Source of the DNA: Leucothrix arctica
GTDB taxonomy: Bacteria; Pseudomonadota; Gammaproteobacteria; Thiotrichales; Thiotrichaceae
Assembly (NCBI RefSeq): GCF_003172895.1
Contig: NZ_QGKL01000042.1
Location: 248,001-312,000 of the forward strand
Direction: 5' to 3'
DNA length: 64,000 bases
Part shown: in pieces, positions 48,012 through 57,208 of the stretch
How positions within the stretch are numbered: the stretch's first letter is position 1
Layout of the letters: each line of letters starts with the position of its first letter
The notes under the pieces: generated by a model
Told to the model about the DNA's origin: nothing
Databases searched by the model: none
Seen by the model: the letters and a program-made list of their open reading frames with translations, nothing else
Program-made: the position numbers and the translations under genes

Positions 48012-48407
48012 TTAAAGAGCACTCAGGCGTAGCAATAGTTCATCGTCATTGTAAGGTTTGGTAATATAGTCAGATGCACCTAACTTCATTGCCCACTTAC
48101 GATCCACTTCGTTTGATTTGCTGGTAACCATCACGACAGGAATGTCTTTGGTCATAGGGTTTCTTTTTAGCTTGCGGCAAGTCTGATAGCCGTCACCATT
48201 TTCCATGATGATATCAAGTAACACTAAGTCTGGTGTTTCTGCATCCATCAACTCAAGAGCTGCTTGGCCCGAGTCAGCTGTAATGACTTCATAGCCACCT
48301 GAAAGTAATACTTGTCTAAGATGAGCTCTTTCAGTCTTTGAGTCATCAGCAATTAGGATCTTAATGAAGTTATCATTTTGTACAGGTATGTTATCTACAG
48401 CATTCAT
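48012..48407 (-). CDS. CheY-like single-domain response regulator (PilH/PilG-like)
   Basis: A 131-residue receiver-only protein: IKILIADDSKTERAHL, the phospho-Asp in LVLLDIIMENGDGYQ, MVTSKSNEVDRKWAMKLGASDYITKPYND with the conserved Thr/Ser and Lys. It is the first gene of the chemosensory operon. In Pil-Chp systems such proteins act on the PilB/PilT motors or on adenylate cyclase; none of those targets is in the window. The start ATG 48407 precedes the receiver by ~12 residues. Confidence 0.88.
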   Translation of the reverse strand: MNAVDNIPVQNDNFIKILIADDSKTERAHLRQVLLSGGYEVITADSGQAALELMDAETPDLVLLDIIMENGDGYQTCRKLKRNPMTKDIPVVMVTSKSNEVDRKWAMKLGASDYITKPYNDDELLLRLSAL

Positions 48408-48783
48408 GGTGGGGGTGGACCTTAAATGTTAAGTGTTAACGATAAATCCAGGCCTTGCTAAGGCATGGTTACATCAAAATAATCATGCCTAGGTGACTGT
48501 GAGAAAGTAGAGTGTTGTTAGAAGTTTTGCCTATACTTTTAACAAATACTTTCAAATTAAGGGGCATGGCTTTGATATTTCTGTCAAATAGCGTGTAAAA
48601 CTGAACGACAGCTTAGCAATAGTAGAGTTTCCAATACCGTTTGTCTTATCATTTTTGGTGATTGATTTGATTACTAAAATTTATACAAGTCTGCGCTAAA
48701 AGCATAGTAATACACATGGAATGATATATAGACTTATTTGTTCAAATAGTCGCCAAACGTACGGATATTTGACGACTAGATCA
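48408..48783. other. intergenic region upstream of the chemosensory operon
   Basis: These 376 bases carry the control region of the leftward chemosensory operon. On the minus strand a TTGACA is present near 48579-48584, but I see no good -10 at the right distance. No gene or RNA was recognised. Confidence 0.35.
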
Positions 48784-49311
48784 TTAAAACTTTTTAGATA
48801 GTTTTACGTAATTCTGAGCAGAGTACGGAAGAAATTCACGTTCTTTGTCAGTTAAGGGGCGTTTTTTCTTAGCTGGATTGCCAAGATATAAGTGGCCCGA
48901 CTCTAAGGTCTTGCCGGGAGGTACAATGCTACCAGCAGCGATGATAACGTCATCTTCAACCACAGAATAATCCATAACAATCGCACCCATACCGATCAGG
49001 CAGCGGTTACCAATCGTACAAGCGTGGAGAATGGCTTTATGACCCACCGTCACGTCATCGCCAATCACAAGCGCTGCACCACCTTCACGAGTGTACTCAG
49101 GGCTAGCATGTACTACATGTAACACAGAACCATCTTGAACGTTAGTGCGCTCGCCAATACGAATGTAGTTAACATCACCCCGGATGACCGTACACGGCCA
49201 TACTGACGAGTCAGCACCAATTTCAACATCACCTATGACTACCGCAGACTCATCTACATAAGCGGAGTCATTAAGTTTTGGCGTTTTGCCATCAAATGTA
49301 CGTATTGTCAT
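48784..49311 (-). CDS. gamma-type carbonic anhydrase-like hexapeptide protein
   Basis: A 175-residue left-handed beta-helix protein of the gamma carbonic anhydrase/YrdA group. Motifs: SSVWPCTVIRGDVNYIRIGERTN, DGSVLHVVHA, VTVGHKAILHACTIGNRCLIGMGA. The three metal-ligand His of the family are in place (HVVH..., VGHKAILH). Many relatives have little measurable CO2 hydration, so the activity is uncertain. It is downstream of the CBS gene on the same strand with a 9-base gap, and probably co-transcribed. Confidence 0.85.
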   Translation of the reverse strand: MTIRTFDGKTPKLNDSAYVDESAVVIGDVEIGADSSVWPCTVIRGDVNYIRIGERTNVQDGSVLHVVHASPEYTREGGAALVIGDDVTVGHKAILHACTIGNRCLIGMGAIVMDYSVVEDDVIIAAGSIVPPGKTLESGHLYLGNPAKKKRPLTDKEREFLPYSAQNYVKLSKKF

Positions 49312-49320
49312 AAGATGTGT

Positions 49321-49722
49321 CTACTTAAGTGCTGCGTCAGAAATGGCGCGCAAAATATCACCACGATAAATAACACCTACCACACGGTTATCTTCCATCA
49401 CTGGGAAGAAGCGATAAGGGGTATTCATGAACTCTTTAGCGATAAAAAGAATGCTGTAGTTAGAATCAACCGTCTTTACTTCACGAGACATGATGTCGGC
49501 GACTGTTAGGTGACTATTAAGGTCAAAGTTACCTTCGATAGACGCACGAATGCAATCAGAACCAGAGAGCACGCCCACCAAGTTACCGAGATCATCAAGC
49601 ACAGGAGCTGCGAAGATCTTTTGTTTATTAAAGACAAAAATGACGTCCGTAATATATTGATCCGGTTTAATCGTGATGAACTTAGGATTTAAATAGTTTT
49701 TAACGTGAAGTGCTTGCTGCAT
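49321..49722 (-). CDS. CBS-domain pair protein
   Basis: A 133-residue protein made of two CBS motifs (ITDVIFVFNKQKIFAAPVLDDLGNLVGVLSGSDC and TVADIMSREVKTVDSNYSI...NRVVGVIYRGDILRAI). CBS pairs sense adenine nucleotides or similar ligands. With no fused effector domain, it probably regulates a partner. A GGAGAG lies upstream of its start at 49722. It lies between nqrM and the gamma carbonic anhydrase gene. Confidence 0.85.
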   Translation of the reverse strand: MQQALHVKNYLNPKFITIKPDQYITDVIFVFNKQKIFAAPVLDDLGNLVGVLSGSDCIRASIEGNFDLNSHLTVADIMSREVKTVDSNYSILFIAKEFMNTPYRFFPVMEDNRVVGVIYRGDILRAISDAALK

Positions 49723-49757
49723 AGATGACTCTCCATAATAGGTAATAGGCGTTCTAC

Positions 49758-49994
49758 TTATAGCTTACGAAACTCTATTGGTGACTCCTTAATTTCGTCT
49801 GAAGATTGTTCTTTAGCCATGCGCGCTTTTTTCTTGTCGCAAGGGTTAGAGCATGAGCAGTCGTTACTGAGGCCTGGGATATTCCCCAAACCACCACAAC
49901 TGCCTTTTAGTTCGCGGTTATTGAAGATCACACCAACAGACATGCCAAGGGCAACCAATGTAAATACAATAAATGCGGCTATAAAAACGGACAT
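49758..49994 (-). CDS. nqrM: Na+-NQR maturation factor NqrM (DUF539)
   Basis: A 78-residue inner-membrane protein with one N-terminal TM helix (FIAAFIVFTLVALGMSVGVIF) and the Cys motifs GSCGGLG...NDCSCSNPCDK that define NqrM. It is needed to insert iron into the Na+-translocating NADH:quinone oxidoreductase. No nqrA-F or apbE genes are in the window; in many genomes nqrM follows apbE. Its presence suggests that the organism uses Na+-NQR, which fits a marine habitat. Confidence 0.88.
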   Translation of the reverse strand: MSVFIAAFIVFTLVALGMSVGVIFNNRELKGSCGGLGNIPGLSNDCSCSNPCDKKKARMAKEQSSDEIKESPIEFRKL

Positions 49995-50066
49995 CGTTTA
50001 TACCTGAATTCTTTAAGTAATCTTTATTATAGCAGGTAGTAACGATTTGAGAATAAAAGCTACAAA

Positions 50067-50097
50067 AAAGAAAGGCTCCATAAGGGAGCCTTTCTTT
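50067..50097. terminator. strong hairpin terminator downstream of the symporter
   Basis: AAAGAAAGGCTCC pairs with GGAGCCTTTCTTT around ATAAG, with T-rich sequence on the minus strand after the stem. It sits 20 bases after the symporter stop. Confidence 0.85.
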
Positions 50098-50118
50098 ATG
50101 TCATCAAACTAAAAGAGC

Positions 50119-51852
50119 TTAGTGAGATGTGTCTGCCGCACCTGAACCAGACGGAACACGGAAGTTATCAACCATGTCCTGAATGTGTGCAGGAGCTGGA
50201 CCAGTCATCTTCGTTACTGCAAATGCAACAGCGAAGTTAACGATTGCGCCAACAGCACCAAAGGCATTAGGTGAGATACCTAAGAACCAATCTGGCTCCA
50301 TTCCGCCTAGGAACGAAGTACCCGGGATAAACATAATTCCCTTGTGTTGGAATACGTAGAACAATGTAATACCAATACCAGACAACATACCTGCGATAGC
50401 AGCTGTGCTACTGATGCGCTTCGAGAATATACCCATCATAAGCGCAGGGAATATAGATGAAGCAGCTAGACCGAATGCAAGTGCAACTGTACCTGCGGCG
50501 AATCCTGGGGGATTAAGCCCGAGATAACCTGCCACAAATATCGCACCCGTCATCACCAGTCGACTGGCAAATAGCTCATTTTTCTCACTCAGATTCGGCG
50601 TGAGAACTCCCTTCATTAAGTCATGGGAGATAGATGAGGATATAGCCAACAGCAAACCAGCTGCCGTAGATAGTGCCGCTGCAAGTCCACCCGCTGCGAT
50701 CAATGCAATTACCCAGTTAGGTAGTTGTGCGATCTCAGGGTTAGCCAATACCATAATGTCACGGTCAATCTTAACCATTTCATTAGTTTCTTTGTCTGCA
50801 GTGTACTGAATCTTACCGTCGCCATTCTTATCTTCAAACTTAAGAAGACCCGTCTGTTCCCAGTTCTTGAACCACTGTGGACGTGCTTCATACTCAAGCG
50901 CACCAGTGTCAGGTACCAAAGTAGTCATCAAGTTCATACGAGCCATCGCGCCAACAGCAGGAGCAACAGTGTATAGAGCAGCGATAAATACTAGCGCCCA
51001 ACCAGCAGAAGAACGTGCATCTTTAACAGTCGGAACTGTGAAGAAACGCATGATAACGTGTGGTAGACCAGCAGTACCGATCATAAGAGATAGTGTGTAA
51101 GCGAACATATTCAAGCCACTACCCAAAGATTGAGTTGTGTACTCTTTAAAACCAGTGTCCGTTAGAACTTGGTCAAGCTTGTCTAGAAGATAAATATCTT
51201 CTTCGCCAATCATCTTACTACCTAGACCAATCTGTGGAATAGGGTTACCTGTTAACTGTAGTGAGATAAACACAGCAGGAACAGTGTAAGCAAAGATCAA
51301 TACACAGTACTGAGCGATCTGTGTGTAAGTGATACCTTTCATGCCACCTAGAACAGCATAAACCCATACAACGAACATTCCGATGTAAAGACCTAAGTCA
51401 TAATCAACTTCTAAGAAACGAGAGAAAGCAACACCAACACCTTTCATCTGACCGATTACATAAGTCAAAGAAGCGATGATTAGACATGCTACCGCTACGA
51501 TACGAGCTGTCTTAGAGTAGTAACGATCACCGATGAACTCAGGAACCGTGAACTTACCATGCTTACGTAAGTAAGGAGCAAGAAGCATTGCTAGTAGAAC
51601 GTAACCACCTGTCCAACCCATTAGGAATACAGAACCACCGTAACCCAAGAAAGCAATTAGACCCGCCATTGAGATGAAAGATGCAGCACTCATCCAATCA
51701 GCAGCAGTAGCCATACCATTTAGTACAGGGTGAATACCTGCGCCAGCGACGTAAAATTCTTTAGTCGTTGCCGCACGAGCCCACCAAGCAATACCGAAGT
51801 AAAGGGCGAAACTTGCAAAGACAACAATGTACGTTAATGTTTTTAATTCCAT
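50119..51852 (-). CDS. sodium:solute symporter, VC_2705/ActP-like large subunit
   Basis: A 577-residue transporter of the SSS family with about 13 TM helices (for example YIVVFASFALYFGIAWWA, then AADWMSAASFISMAGLIAFLGYGG, SLMIGTAGLPHVIMRFF). It matches the subfamily that pairs with a DUF4212 subunit. Residues ~330-365 are an unusual soluble insert holding an EF-hand-like loop (DKNGDGKIQY), which could bind Ca2+. Related ActP proteins carry acetate or glycolate; the substrate here is unproven. It starts 10 bases after the DUF4212 stop. Confidence 0.88.
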   Translation of the reverse strand: MELKTLTYIVVFASFALYFGIAWWARAATTKEFYVAGAGIHPVLNGMATAADWMSAASFISMAGLIAFLGYGGSVFLMGWTGGYVLLAMLLAPYLRKHGKFTVPEFIGDRYYSKTARIVAVACLIIASLTYVIGQMKGVGVAFSRFLEVDYDLGLYIGMFVVWVYAVLGGMKGITYTQIAQYCVLIFAYTVPAVFISLQLTGNPIPQIGLGSKMIGEEDIYLLDKLDQVLTDTGFKEYTTQSLGSGLNMFAYTLSLMIGTAGLPHVIMRFFTVPTVKDARSSAGWALVFIAALYTVAPAVGAMARMNLMTTLVPDTGALEYEARPQWFKNWEQTGLLKFEDKNGDGKIQYTADKETNEMVKIDRDIMVLANPEIAQLPNWVIALIAAGGLAAALSTAAGLLLAISSSISHDLMKGVLTPNLSEKNELFASRLVMTGAIFVAGYLGLNPPGFAAGTVALAFGLAASSIFPALMMGIFSKRISSTAAIAGMLSGIGITLFYVFQHKGIMFIPGTSFLGGMEPDWFLGISPNAFGAVGAIVNFAVAFAVTKMTGPAPAHIQDMVDNFRVPSGSGAADTSH

Positions 51853-51862
51853 GATTATCGTC

Positions 51863-52114
51863 CTACTCCTGTACGCCGAACTTCTTATCTAGTTGATTCA
51901 TGCGGAACGCATAAAAGAAAACTAGGAATAAGAAAACGTAAATTGAGCCTTGCTGTGCAAACCAAAAACCAAGTTTGTAGCCACCAAGACTGAAGTTATT
52001 TAGTACGTCGACTAGCAGTAGTCCACAACCAAATGACACGATAAACCACACCGTTAGGCAAAAGTACACCAAGCGTAGATTCGCTTTCCAGTACTCGCTA
52101 TTATCAGCTTTCAT
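51863..52114 (-). CDS. DUF4212 small subunit of the sodium:solute symporter
   Basis: An 83-residue protein with two TM helices (LVYFCLTVWFIVSFGCGLLLV and GSIYVFLFLVFFYAF) and the conserved WKANLRLVYFCLTVW start of DUF4212. It is always found in front of the VC_2705-type symporter and probably forms its small subunit. A strong AAGGAGG precedes the ATG at 52114. Confidence 0.88.
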   Translation of the reverse strand: MKADNSEYWKANLRLVYFCLTVWFIVSFGCGLLLVDVLNNFSLGGYKLGFWFAQQGSIYVFLFLVFFYAFRMNQLDKKFGVQE

Positions 52115-52276
52115 CCGATTCCTCCTTTTTTCAAATAAACCACGCTAATGCGAGGTCACTTACCAACCTGAACACGGCCACTTGTGCTTATATCAGGTTG
52201 CTTAGGCTAGATTACGTGATGACGTAGGCCAATAGTATTATACTAAGGTCTAATTATAAGACGAAGACCTAAGTAA

Positions 52277-53191
52277 TTAGGACTTTTGTAGCTGTTTATT
52301 TAACGTACCACCGTGCGACTCTAAGATGTCCACAATATCAGTCATATAGCTCTTGAGGTGTTTGTCTTTCATATAGGCAATTCGGGTTACTGACACAGGG
52401 AAGAACTCTGACATATCGCGCATTAATAGCTCTTGGTTCTCATCTAAGGTATGCGCAAGACTTGCGATAATCCCGACACCAAAACCTAACTTTACATAGC
52501 TCTTTATCACGTCGCTGTCAGTCGCAGAAAAACTCGTATCTATGTGTAGGTTTTGATCTAAAAAAGCTTTCTCTATTTTGGAGCGACCTGTAAAACCTAA
52601 TACGTAAGTAAGAATAGGGTACTCAGCAATACGCTCAAGGCTCAGCTTTCCCTTAGCTAATTCATGGTCTCTAGGGATGATCAGTGCATGGTTCCAATCA
52701 TAACAATGATGAGTCGCCAAAGCATTATCGTCAGCAATCTCTTCAGTACAGATCGCAATATCTGCTTCACGGTCATGTAACATCTGCACTAATTGTGCGG
52801 GATTACCCTGTAAAAAGTTAACTTTTACCTTCGGGTAACGCTGTCTAAACTCATTTAAGACGGGCGGTAAGAAGTACTTAGCCTGCATATGAGTCGTCGC
52901 AATGCGAATCTCGCCTTTTTCGCCGTCACGAAACTCGTCAGCAATCCCTCTAATATTTTCTAAAGATAGCTCAATGTTGTCAACTTCCTGTACAATCGCG
53001 TCGCTTAACGCAGTGGACTTGACGAGCCGCTTACCTTTACGTTCAAACAACGGTAGGCCTAGCTCCTCTTCGAGTAAGCTCAGCTGTCGACTTACAGCGC
53101 TTTGCACAACAAAGTGCTGTTCGGCTGCTCGCGAAATATTCAGTCCATTATTGAGTACTGTTTTTAGGAGTTGGAGTTGGAATATCTTCAT
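52277..53191 (-). CDS. cysB: CysB-type LysR regulator of sulfur assimilation
   Basis: A 304-residue LysR protein. The HTH is near residues 16-40 (NISRAAEQHFVVQSAVSRQLSLLEEELG), followed by LFERKGKRL. The effector region (IATTHMQAKYFLPPVLNEF, then VKVNFLQGNP and DREADIAICTE) matches CysB/Cbl-type proteins, where TTHTQARY-like residues bind sulfate or acetylserine. It is divergent from cysJI, and a spaced inverted repeat lies between them. The family also contains Cbl; the neighbourhood favours CysB. Confidence 0.88.
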   Translation of the reverse strand: MKIFQLQLLKTVLNNGLNISRAAEQHFVVQSAVSRQLSLLEEELGLPLFERKGKRLVKSTALSDAIVQEVDNIELSLENIRGIADEFRDGEKGEIRIATTHMQAKYFLPPVLNEFRQRYPKVKVNFLQGNPAQLVQMLHDREADIAICTEEIADDNALATHHCYDWNHALIIPRDHELAKGKLSLERIAEYPILTYVLGFTGRSKIEKAFLDQNLHIDTSFSATDSDVIKSYVKLGFGVGIIASLAHTLDENQELLMRDMSEFFPVSVTRIAYMKDKHLKSYMTDIVDILESHGGTLNKQLQKS

Positions 53192-53205
53192 CTTTGTTAT
53201 CTTTT

Positions 53206-53237
53206 AAAGTGATTTAAATATCAAATGTTATCACTTT
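53206..53237. promoter_or_regulatory. candidate CysB binding site between cysB and cysJ
   Basis: AAAGTGAT (53206-53213) and ATCACTTT (53230-53237) form a perfect eight-base inverted repeat with a 16-base spacer. Its place between the divergent cysB start and the cysJ promoter region suits a CysB or autoregulatory site. Assignment is an inference. Confidence 0.45.
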
Positions 53238-53330
53238 ATTAGAAGCAAATCTTCTATATATACTTCACAGACATCGAAAATATAAGAGTCTGCGTCTTAG
53301 ACAAAACGCAGATAAGGGATTCATTAAATT

Positions 53331-55109
53331 ATGCAACTTTTGACACCACAACAAATTGAGCAAGCTTCAGCAGTTGTTAACGGTCTCTCGCCCGCTCAAC
53401 AGGTTTGGGTAAGCGGTTACTTACATGGCCTATCTTCACAGCAGGTAGACATTGGCGCGACTGGTTTATCAGTAAGCGCAGCAGCTGCACCGGCTGTCGC
53501 TCAAAAAGTGACTGTTTTGTACGGAAGTCAGACGGGAAATAGCCGTAAGATTGCCGAGAAGTTACACGCTGCACTTGAAGCACAAGGTAAAGATGTGACT
53601 TTGAGTAATATGGCAAATTACCGTGGTAACTCGCTGAAAAAAGAAGAGTACCTCTTCACAGTAATCAGTACGCATGGTAACGGCGAGCCGCCAGATGAAG
53701 CATTGGGTTTCTTCAAGTTCATCAACGGCGCTAAAGCACCTAAGCTTGATAACATGAAGTTCTCAGTACTTGCACTAGGTGATTCAAGTTACGATGAGTT
53801 CTGCCAGACTGGTGTTGAGCTAGATACAAAATTTGCAGCGTTAGGTGCAACTCGTCTTAACGATGTGATTTTGAGTGATGTCGACTTTGCTGAAGAAGCA
53901 GAAGAATGGCACAACGCTGTACTTAGTCAACTTGAGAAAGCAAGTGGCGTAACGTCAAGCATTGCATTGGGCGCTACACCTCCAGCAGCAGGCAGCACTG
54001 AGTACACAGAGCAAAATCCATTCCAAGCTGAAATCATTGAGAACATTGTTCTTACAGATGACGGTTCGGATAAGTCAGTACTTCACCTTGAGTTGTCTTT
54101 AGAAGACAGTGGTATCAAATACCTACCAGGTGACATTGTTGCTATTCAAACGAATAACGCAGAAGACTTGGTAAGCGGTGTAATCAGTAACCTTGGTTTA
54201 GATCCAGATACGTCTGTGACTATCAAGAAGGGTACTTACACACTACGCGAAGCACTATCAGCTAAGCGTGAATTAACTCACGTAACACGTAAGCAGCTAC
54301 AAGCATACGCGGAACTGACAAGCAACACTGAACTACTAGCACAAGCAAAAGAGAAGTCACAACTAGAATACGAACTGTATTCGGCAGACATCTTAGACGT
54401 ACTTGAGTTGTGGCCTGCAAAGCTAGACGCACAATCACTTGTTGACTGGTTGCGTCCTATGGGCCCACGTCAGTACTCTATCGCGTCAAGTGAAGAAGCG
54501 AGTCCTGAAGAAGTTCATGTACTCGTTAAGCATGTTGAATATCACTACCGTGGTCGTGACCATGGCGGCGTATGTTCTTCACAGTTAGCTAAGTCTGAAA
54601 CAGGTGATATGTTAGGGGTTAGCTTTAAAGACAATGCAAGCTTCAAGCTTCCAGAAAATGGCGACACGAAAGTCATCATGATCGGTGCTGGAACTGGTGT
54701 TGCACCTTTCCGTAGCTTCTTGTTTGATCGTGAAGCGAAAGGCATCGAAGGTAACACTTGGTTATTCTTTGGTGAGCAGCGCTTCCAGACAGACTTCTTG
54801 TACCAAACTGAGTGGCAGCAGCACCTTAAGTCAGGTGTACTTGAGAAAATGACAGTTGCTTTCTCTCGTGACCAAGAGCAAAAGATCTACGTTCAAACAC
54901 GTATCCTTGAGCAAGCTGAGCAGTTCTATGAATGGCTAGAAGCTGGCGCACACATCTATATCTGTGGTGATATGCACCGTATGGCTAAAGACGTTCATGA
55001 AGCATTGATTGAAGTCGTTACCAAGCAGTCAGGTCGCAACGCAGACGAAGCAAGCGAATGGCTAGATCAGCTAGTTGCTGAGAAGCGTTACCAGCGTGAC
55101 GTTTACTAA
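53331..55109 (+). CDS. cysJ: sulfite reductase (NADPH) flavoprotein, alpha subunit
   Basis: A 592-residue diflavin reductase that passes electrons from NADPH through FAD and FMN to CysI. Domains: flavodoxin-like FMN domain ~60-205 (VLYGSQTGNSRKIAEKL, FSVLALGDSSYDEFCQ), connecting/FAD domain ~230-430 (RQYSIASSEE; YHYRGRDHGGVCSSQLA), NADPH domain ~440-592 (MIGAGTGVAPFRSFLFDR; YICGDMHRMAKDVHEAL; final YQRDVY). The length matches E. coli CysJ (599). It is followed by cysI after 111 bases and is divergent from cysB. Confidence 0.96.
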   Translation: MQLLTPQQIEQASAVVNGLSPAQQVWVSGYLHGLSSQQVDIGATGLSVSAAAAPAVAQKVTVLYGSQTGNSRKIAEKLHAALEAQGKDVTLSNMANYRGNSLKKEEYLFTVISTHGNGEPPDEALGFFKFINGAKAPKLDNMKFSVLALGDSSYDEFCQTGVELDTKFAALGATRLNDVILSDVDFAEEAEEWHNAVLSQLEKASGVTSSIALGATPPAAGSTEYTEQNPFQAEIIENIVLTDDGSDKSVLHLELSLEDSGIKYLPGDIVAIQTNNAEDLVSGVISNLGLDPDTSVTIKKGTYTLREALSAKRELTHVTRKQLQAYAELTSNTELLAQAKEKSQLEYELYSADILDVLELWPAKLDAQSLVDWLRPMGPRQYSIASSEEASPEEVHVLVKHVEYHYRGRDHGGVCSSQLAKSETGDMLGVSFKDNASFKLPENGDTKVIMIGAGTGVAPFRSFLFDREAKGIEGNTWLFFGEQRFQTDFLYQTEWQQHLKSGVLEKMTVAFSRDQEQKIYVQTRILEQAEQFYEWLEAGAHIYICGDMHRMAKDVHEALIEVVTKQSGRNADEASEWLDQLVAEKRYQRDVY

Positions 55110-55220
55110 GCTTATACTTAGTTAACTGCTTCATACTTAATTGACTTACTGGTTTTCACAAGTTGTCTTTCAGTAAATTAATCAGGCATATAGAACATAT
55201 TTGAGATGTAATTTAAGATC

Positions 55221-56969
55221 ATGAATACTCCAATAAAAAAAGTCCCAGGCGTTGTAGAGCCGGGCAGTGTTGACGTTGAAACGTTTAAAGATGAAAGTGA
55301 CTACCTACGTGGTAACTTGATCGAAGCATTTGCTGACCCTATCACTGGAAACATTGGTCCTGCGGAAACGCAGCTAATCAAGTTCCACGGTGCTTATGTT
55401 CAGGATGACCGCGATCAGCGTATACGTCGCCAAGAAAAGAAACTAGAGCCAGCTTACTCATTCATGATTCGTATGCGTATGCCGGGTGGTGCACTCACGT
55501 CGAAGCAGTGGTTGAAATGTGACGAGATCAGCAACACCTACGGTAACGAGACGATTAAGTTAAGTACTCGTCAGGCAGTTCAGTTCCACGGCATCATTAA
55601 GTTTGATCTTGATAAAAGCATCAAGATGATGGACGAAGTTGCGCTAGACAGTATTGCAGGTTGTGGTGACGTTAACCGTAACGTAATGGTGACACCTGAC
55701 CCAGCACTTCAAAAAGCTAACGAAGAGATTTACGGCTACGCTAAGACTATCTCTGAGCACTTGTTGCCACAGAGTCGTGCTTACCACGAGATTTGGTTAG
55801 ACGAAGGTAAAGGCGAAGGCAAGAAGCTTGTCGCTGGTGGTGAAGAAGAGCTAGAGCCACTTTACGGCAAGCACTACTTACCACGTAAGTTTAAGATTGG
55901 TATTGCGACACCTCCATATAACGACATCGACGTTTACATTAATGACATTGGTCTTATCGCTATTGTTGAAGATGACAAACTACTTGGCTTTAACGTCGCA
56001 GTAGGTGGTGGACTTGGGAAGACTTATGGCCGTGACGATACATTGCCACGTCTAGCGAGTGAAGTTGGTTTCTGTACGCCTGAGCAAGTACTTAAAGTAT
56101 GTGCTGAGACGATGATGATTCAACGTGATTACGGTGAGCGTAAAGACCGTAAGCTATCTCGTTTCAAGTACACAGTTGATAAGTACGGTCTTGATTGGTT
56201 TAAGACTGAGCTTGAAGAGCGTTGCGGCTTTGAGCTTGCACCACTACGTAAAGCAGTATTTAAGACGACTGCTGACCAATACGGCTGGCACAAAGACCAC
56301 ACGGGTAAGTGGAACTTGTTGCTACACGTTGAGCATGGTCGTGTTAGAGACACTGCTGAACTACAGCAGAAGAGTGCATTCTTAAAGATTGCTCAAGCTG
56401 ATGTGTGTGGTTTCCGTTTGAGTGGTAACCAGAACATGTTGTTCCACGGCGTTAAGGCGGCTGACAAGAAGAAGATTGAAAAGATTCTTGAAGAGCATGG
56501 TCAGTTTGCTGACGGTCGTGAGTTGTCCGGCATGCGTCGTAACTCATTGGCTTGTGTGTCTATGAACACTTGTCCTTTGGGAATGGCAGAAGCTGAGCGT
56601 TACTTGCCTACATTGATCACTAAGCTTGAGCCTTCTCTTGAGAAGCACGGCTTGTTGCAAGATGAGATCAAGATCCGTATGACAGGTTGCCCTAATGGTT
56701 GTGGACGTTCTGTGATGGGTGAGATTGGTTTGATCGGTAAATCAATGGGCCGTTACAACATGTACCTTGGTGGCGATGCTGAAGGTCAGCGTCTGAATAC
56801 TGCATATAAAGAAAACGTAGATGAGGCGACTATTCTTGCTGAGCTAGACGTGATGTTTGGTGACTACGCGAAAGACCGTAAGAAGGGTGAGCAGTTTGGT
56901 GACTTTGTTATCCGTAAGGGTATTGTTGCTCCGACTGAAAATCGTATTGAGTACTTTAGCTCGAAGTAA
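55221..56969 (+). CDS. cysI: sulfite reductase (NADPH) hemoprotein, beta subunit
   Basis: A 582-residue siroheme and [4Fe-4S] enzyme that reduces sulfite to sulfide with six electrons from CysJ. Two ferredoxin-nitrite/sulfite reductase repeats are seen. The cluster ligands are CVSMNTC (C-x5-C) and GCPNGCGRS (C-x3-C). The siroheme-contacting LSTRQAVQFHG and DVNRNVM are present. No cysH follows; the next feature is a terminator and then the accessory island, so cysJI ends the core region. Confidence 0.96.
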   Translation: MNTPIKKVPGVVEPGSVDVETFKDESDYLRGNLIEAFADPITGNIGPAETQLIKFHGAYVQDDRDQRIRRQEKKLEPAYSFMIRMRMPGGALTSKQWLKCDEISNTYGNETIKLSTRQAVQFHGIIKFDLDKSIKMMDEVALDSIAGCGDVNRNVMVTPDPALQKANEEIYGYAKTISEHLLPQSRAYHEIWLDEGKGEGKKLVAGGEEELEPLYGKHYLPRKFKIGIATPPYNDIDVYINDIGLIAIVEDDKLLGFNVAVGGGLGKTYGRDDTLPRLASEVGFCTPEQVLKVCAETMMIQRDYGERKDRKLSRFKYTVDKYGLDWFKTELEERCGFELAPLRKAVFKTTADQYGWHKDHTGKWNLLLHVEHGRVRDTAELQQKSAFLKIAQADVCGFRLSGNQNMLFHGVKAADKKKIEKILEEHGQFADGRELSGMRRNSLACVSMNTCPLGMAEAERYLPTLITKLEPSLEKHGLLQDEIKIRMTGCPNGCGRSVMGEIGLIGKSMGRYNMYLGGDAEGQRLNTAYKENVDEATILAELDVMFGDYAKDRKKGEQFGDFVIRKGIVAPTENRIEYFSSK

Positions 56970-57007
56970 AAATTGAGTGGTATTTGACCTCTGATACTAG
57001 AGGGAAG

Positions 57008-57033
57008 GGCACGCCAATTGGCGTGCCTTTTTT
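57008..57033 (+). terminator. rho-independent terminator of cysJI
   Basis: GGCACGCC-AATT-GGCGTGCC is followed by a T-run of six. Confidence 0.9.
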
Positions 57034-57208
57034 GTTTGTATTTGGTGTCTTTATAACTATATTGAGGCTACCACAAGATTACTGGAGTGTGATTGATGAG
57101 GCTAGTGTCCCTGTAGTCTGATATAGTCGTTTTTTTTGTATAATTAAGCCTCTATACAGAATAAATACTGGGGAATCTAAAACACTAAAACAGGGGTAGT
57201 TATTTAGA

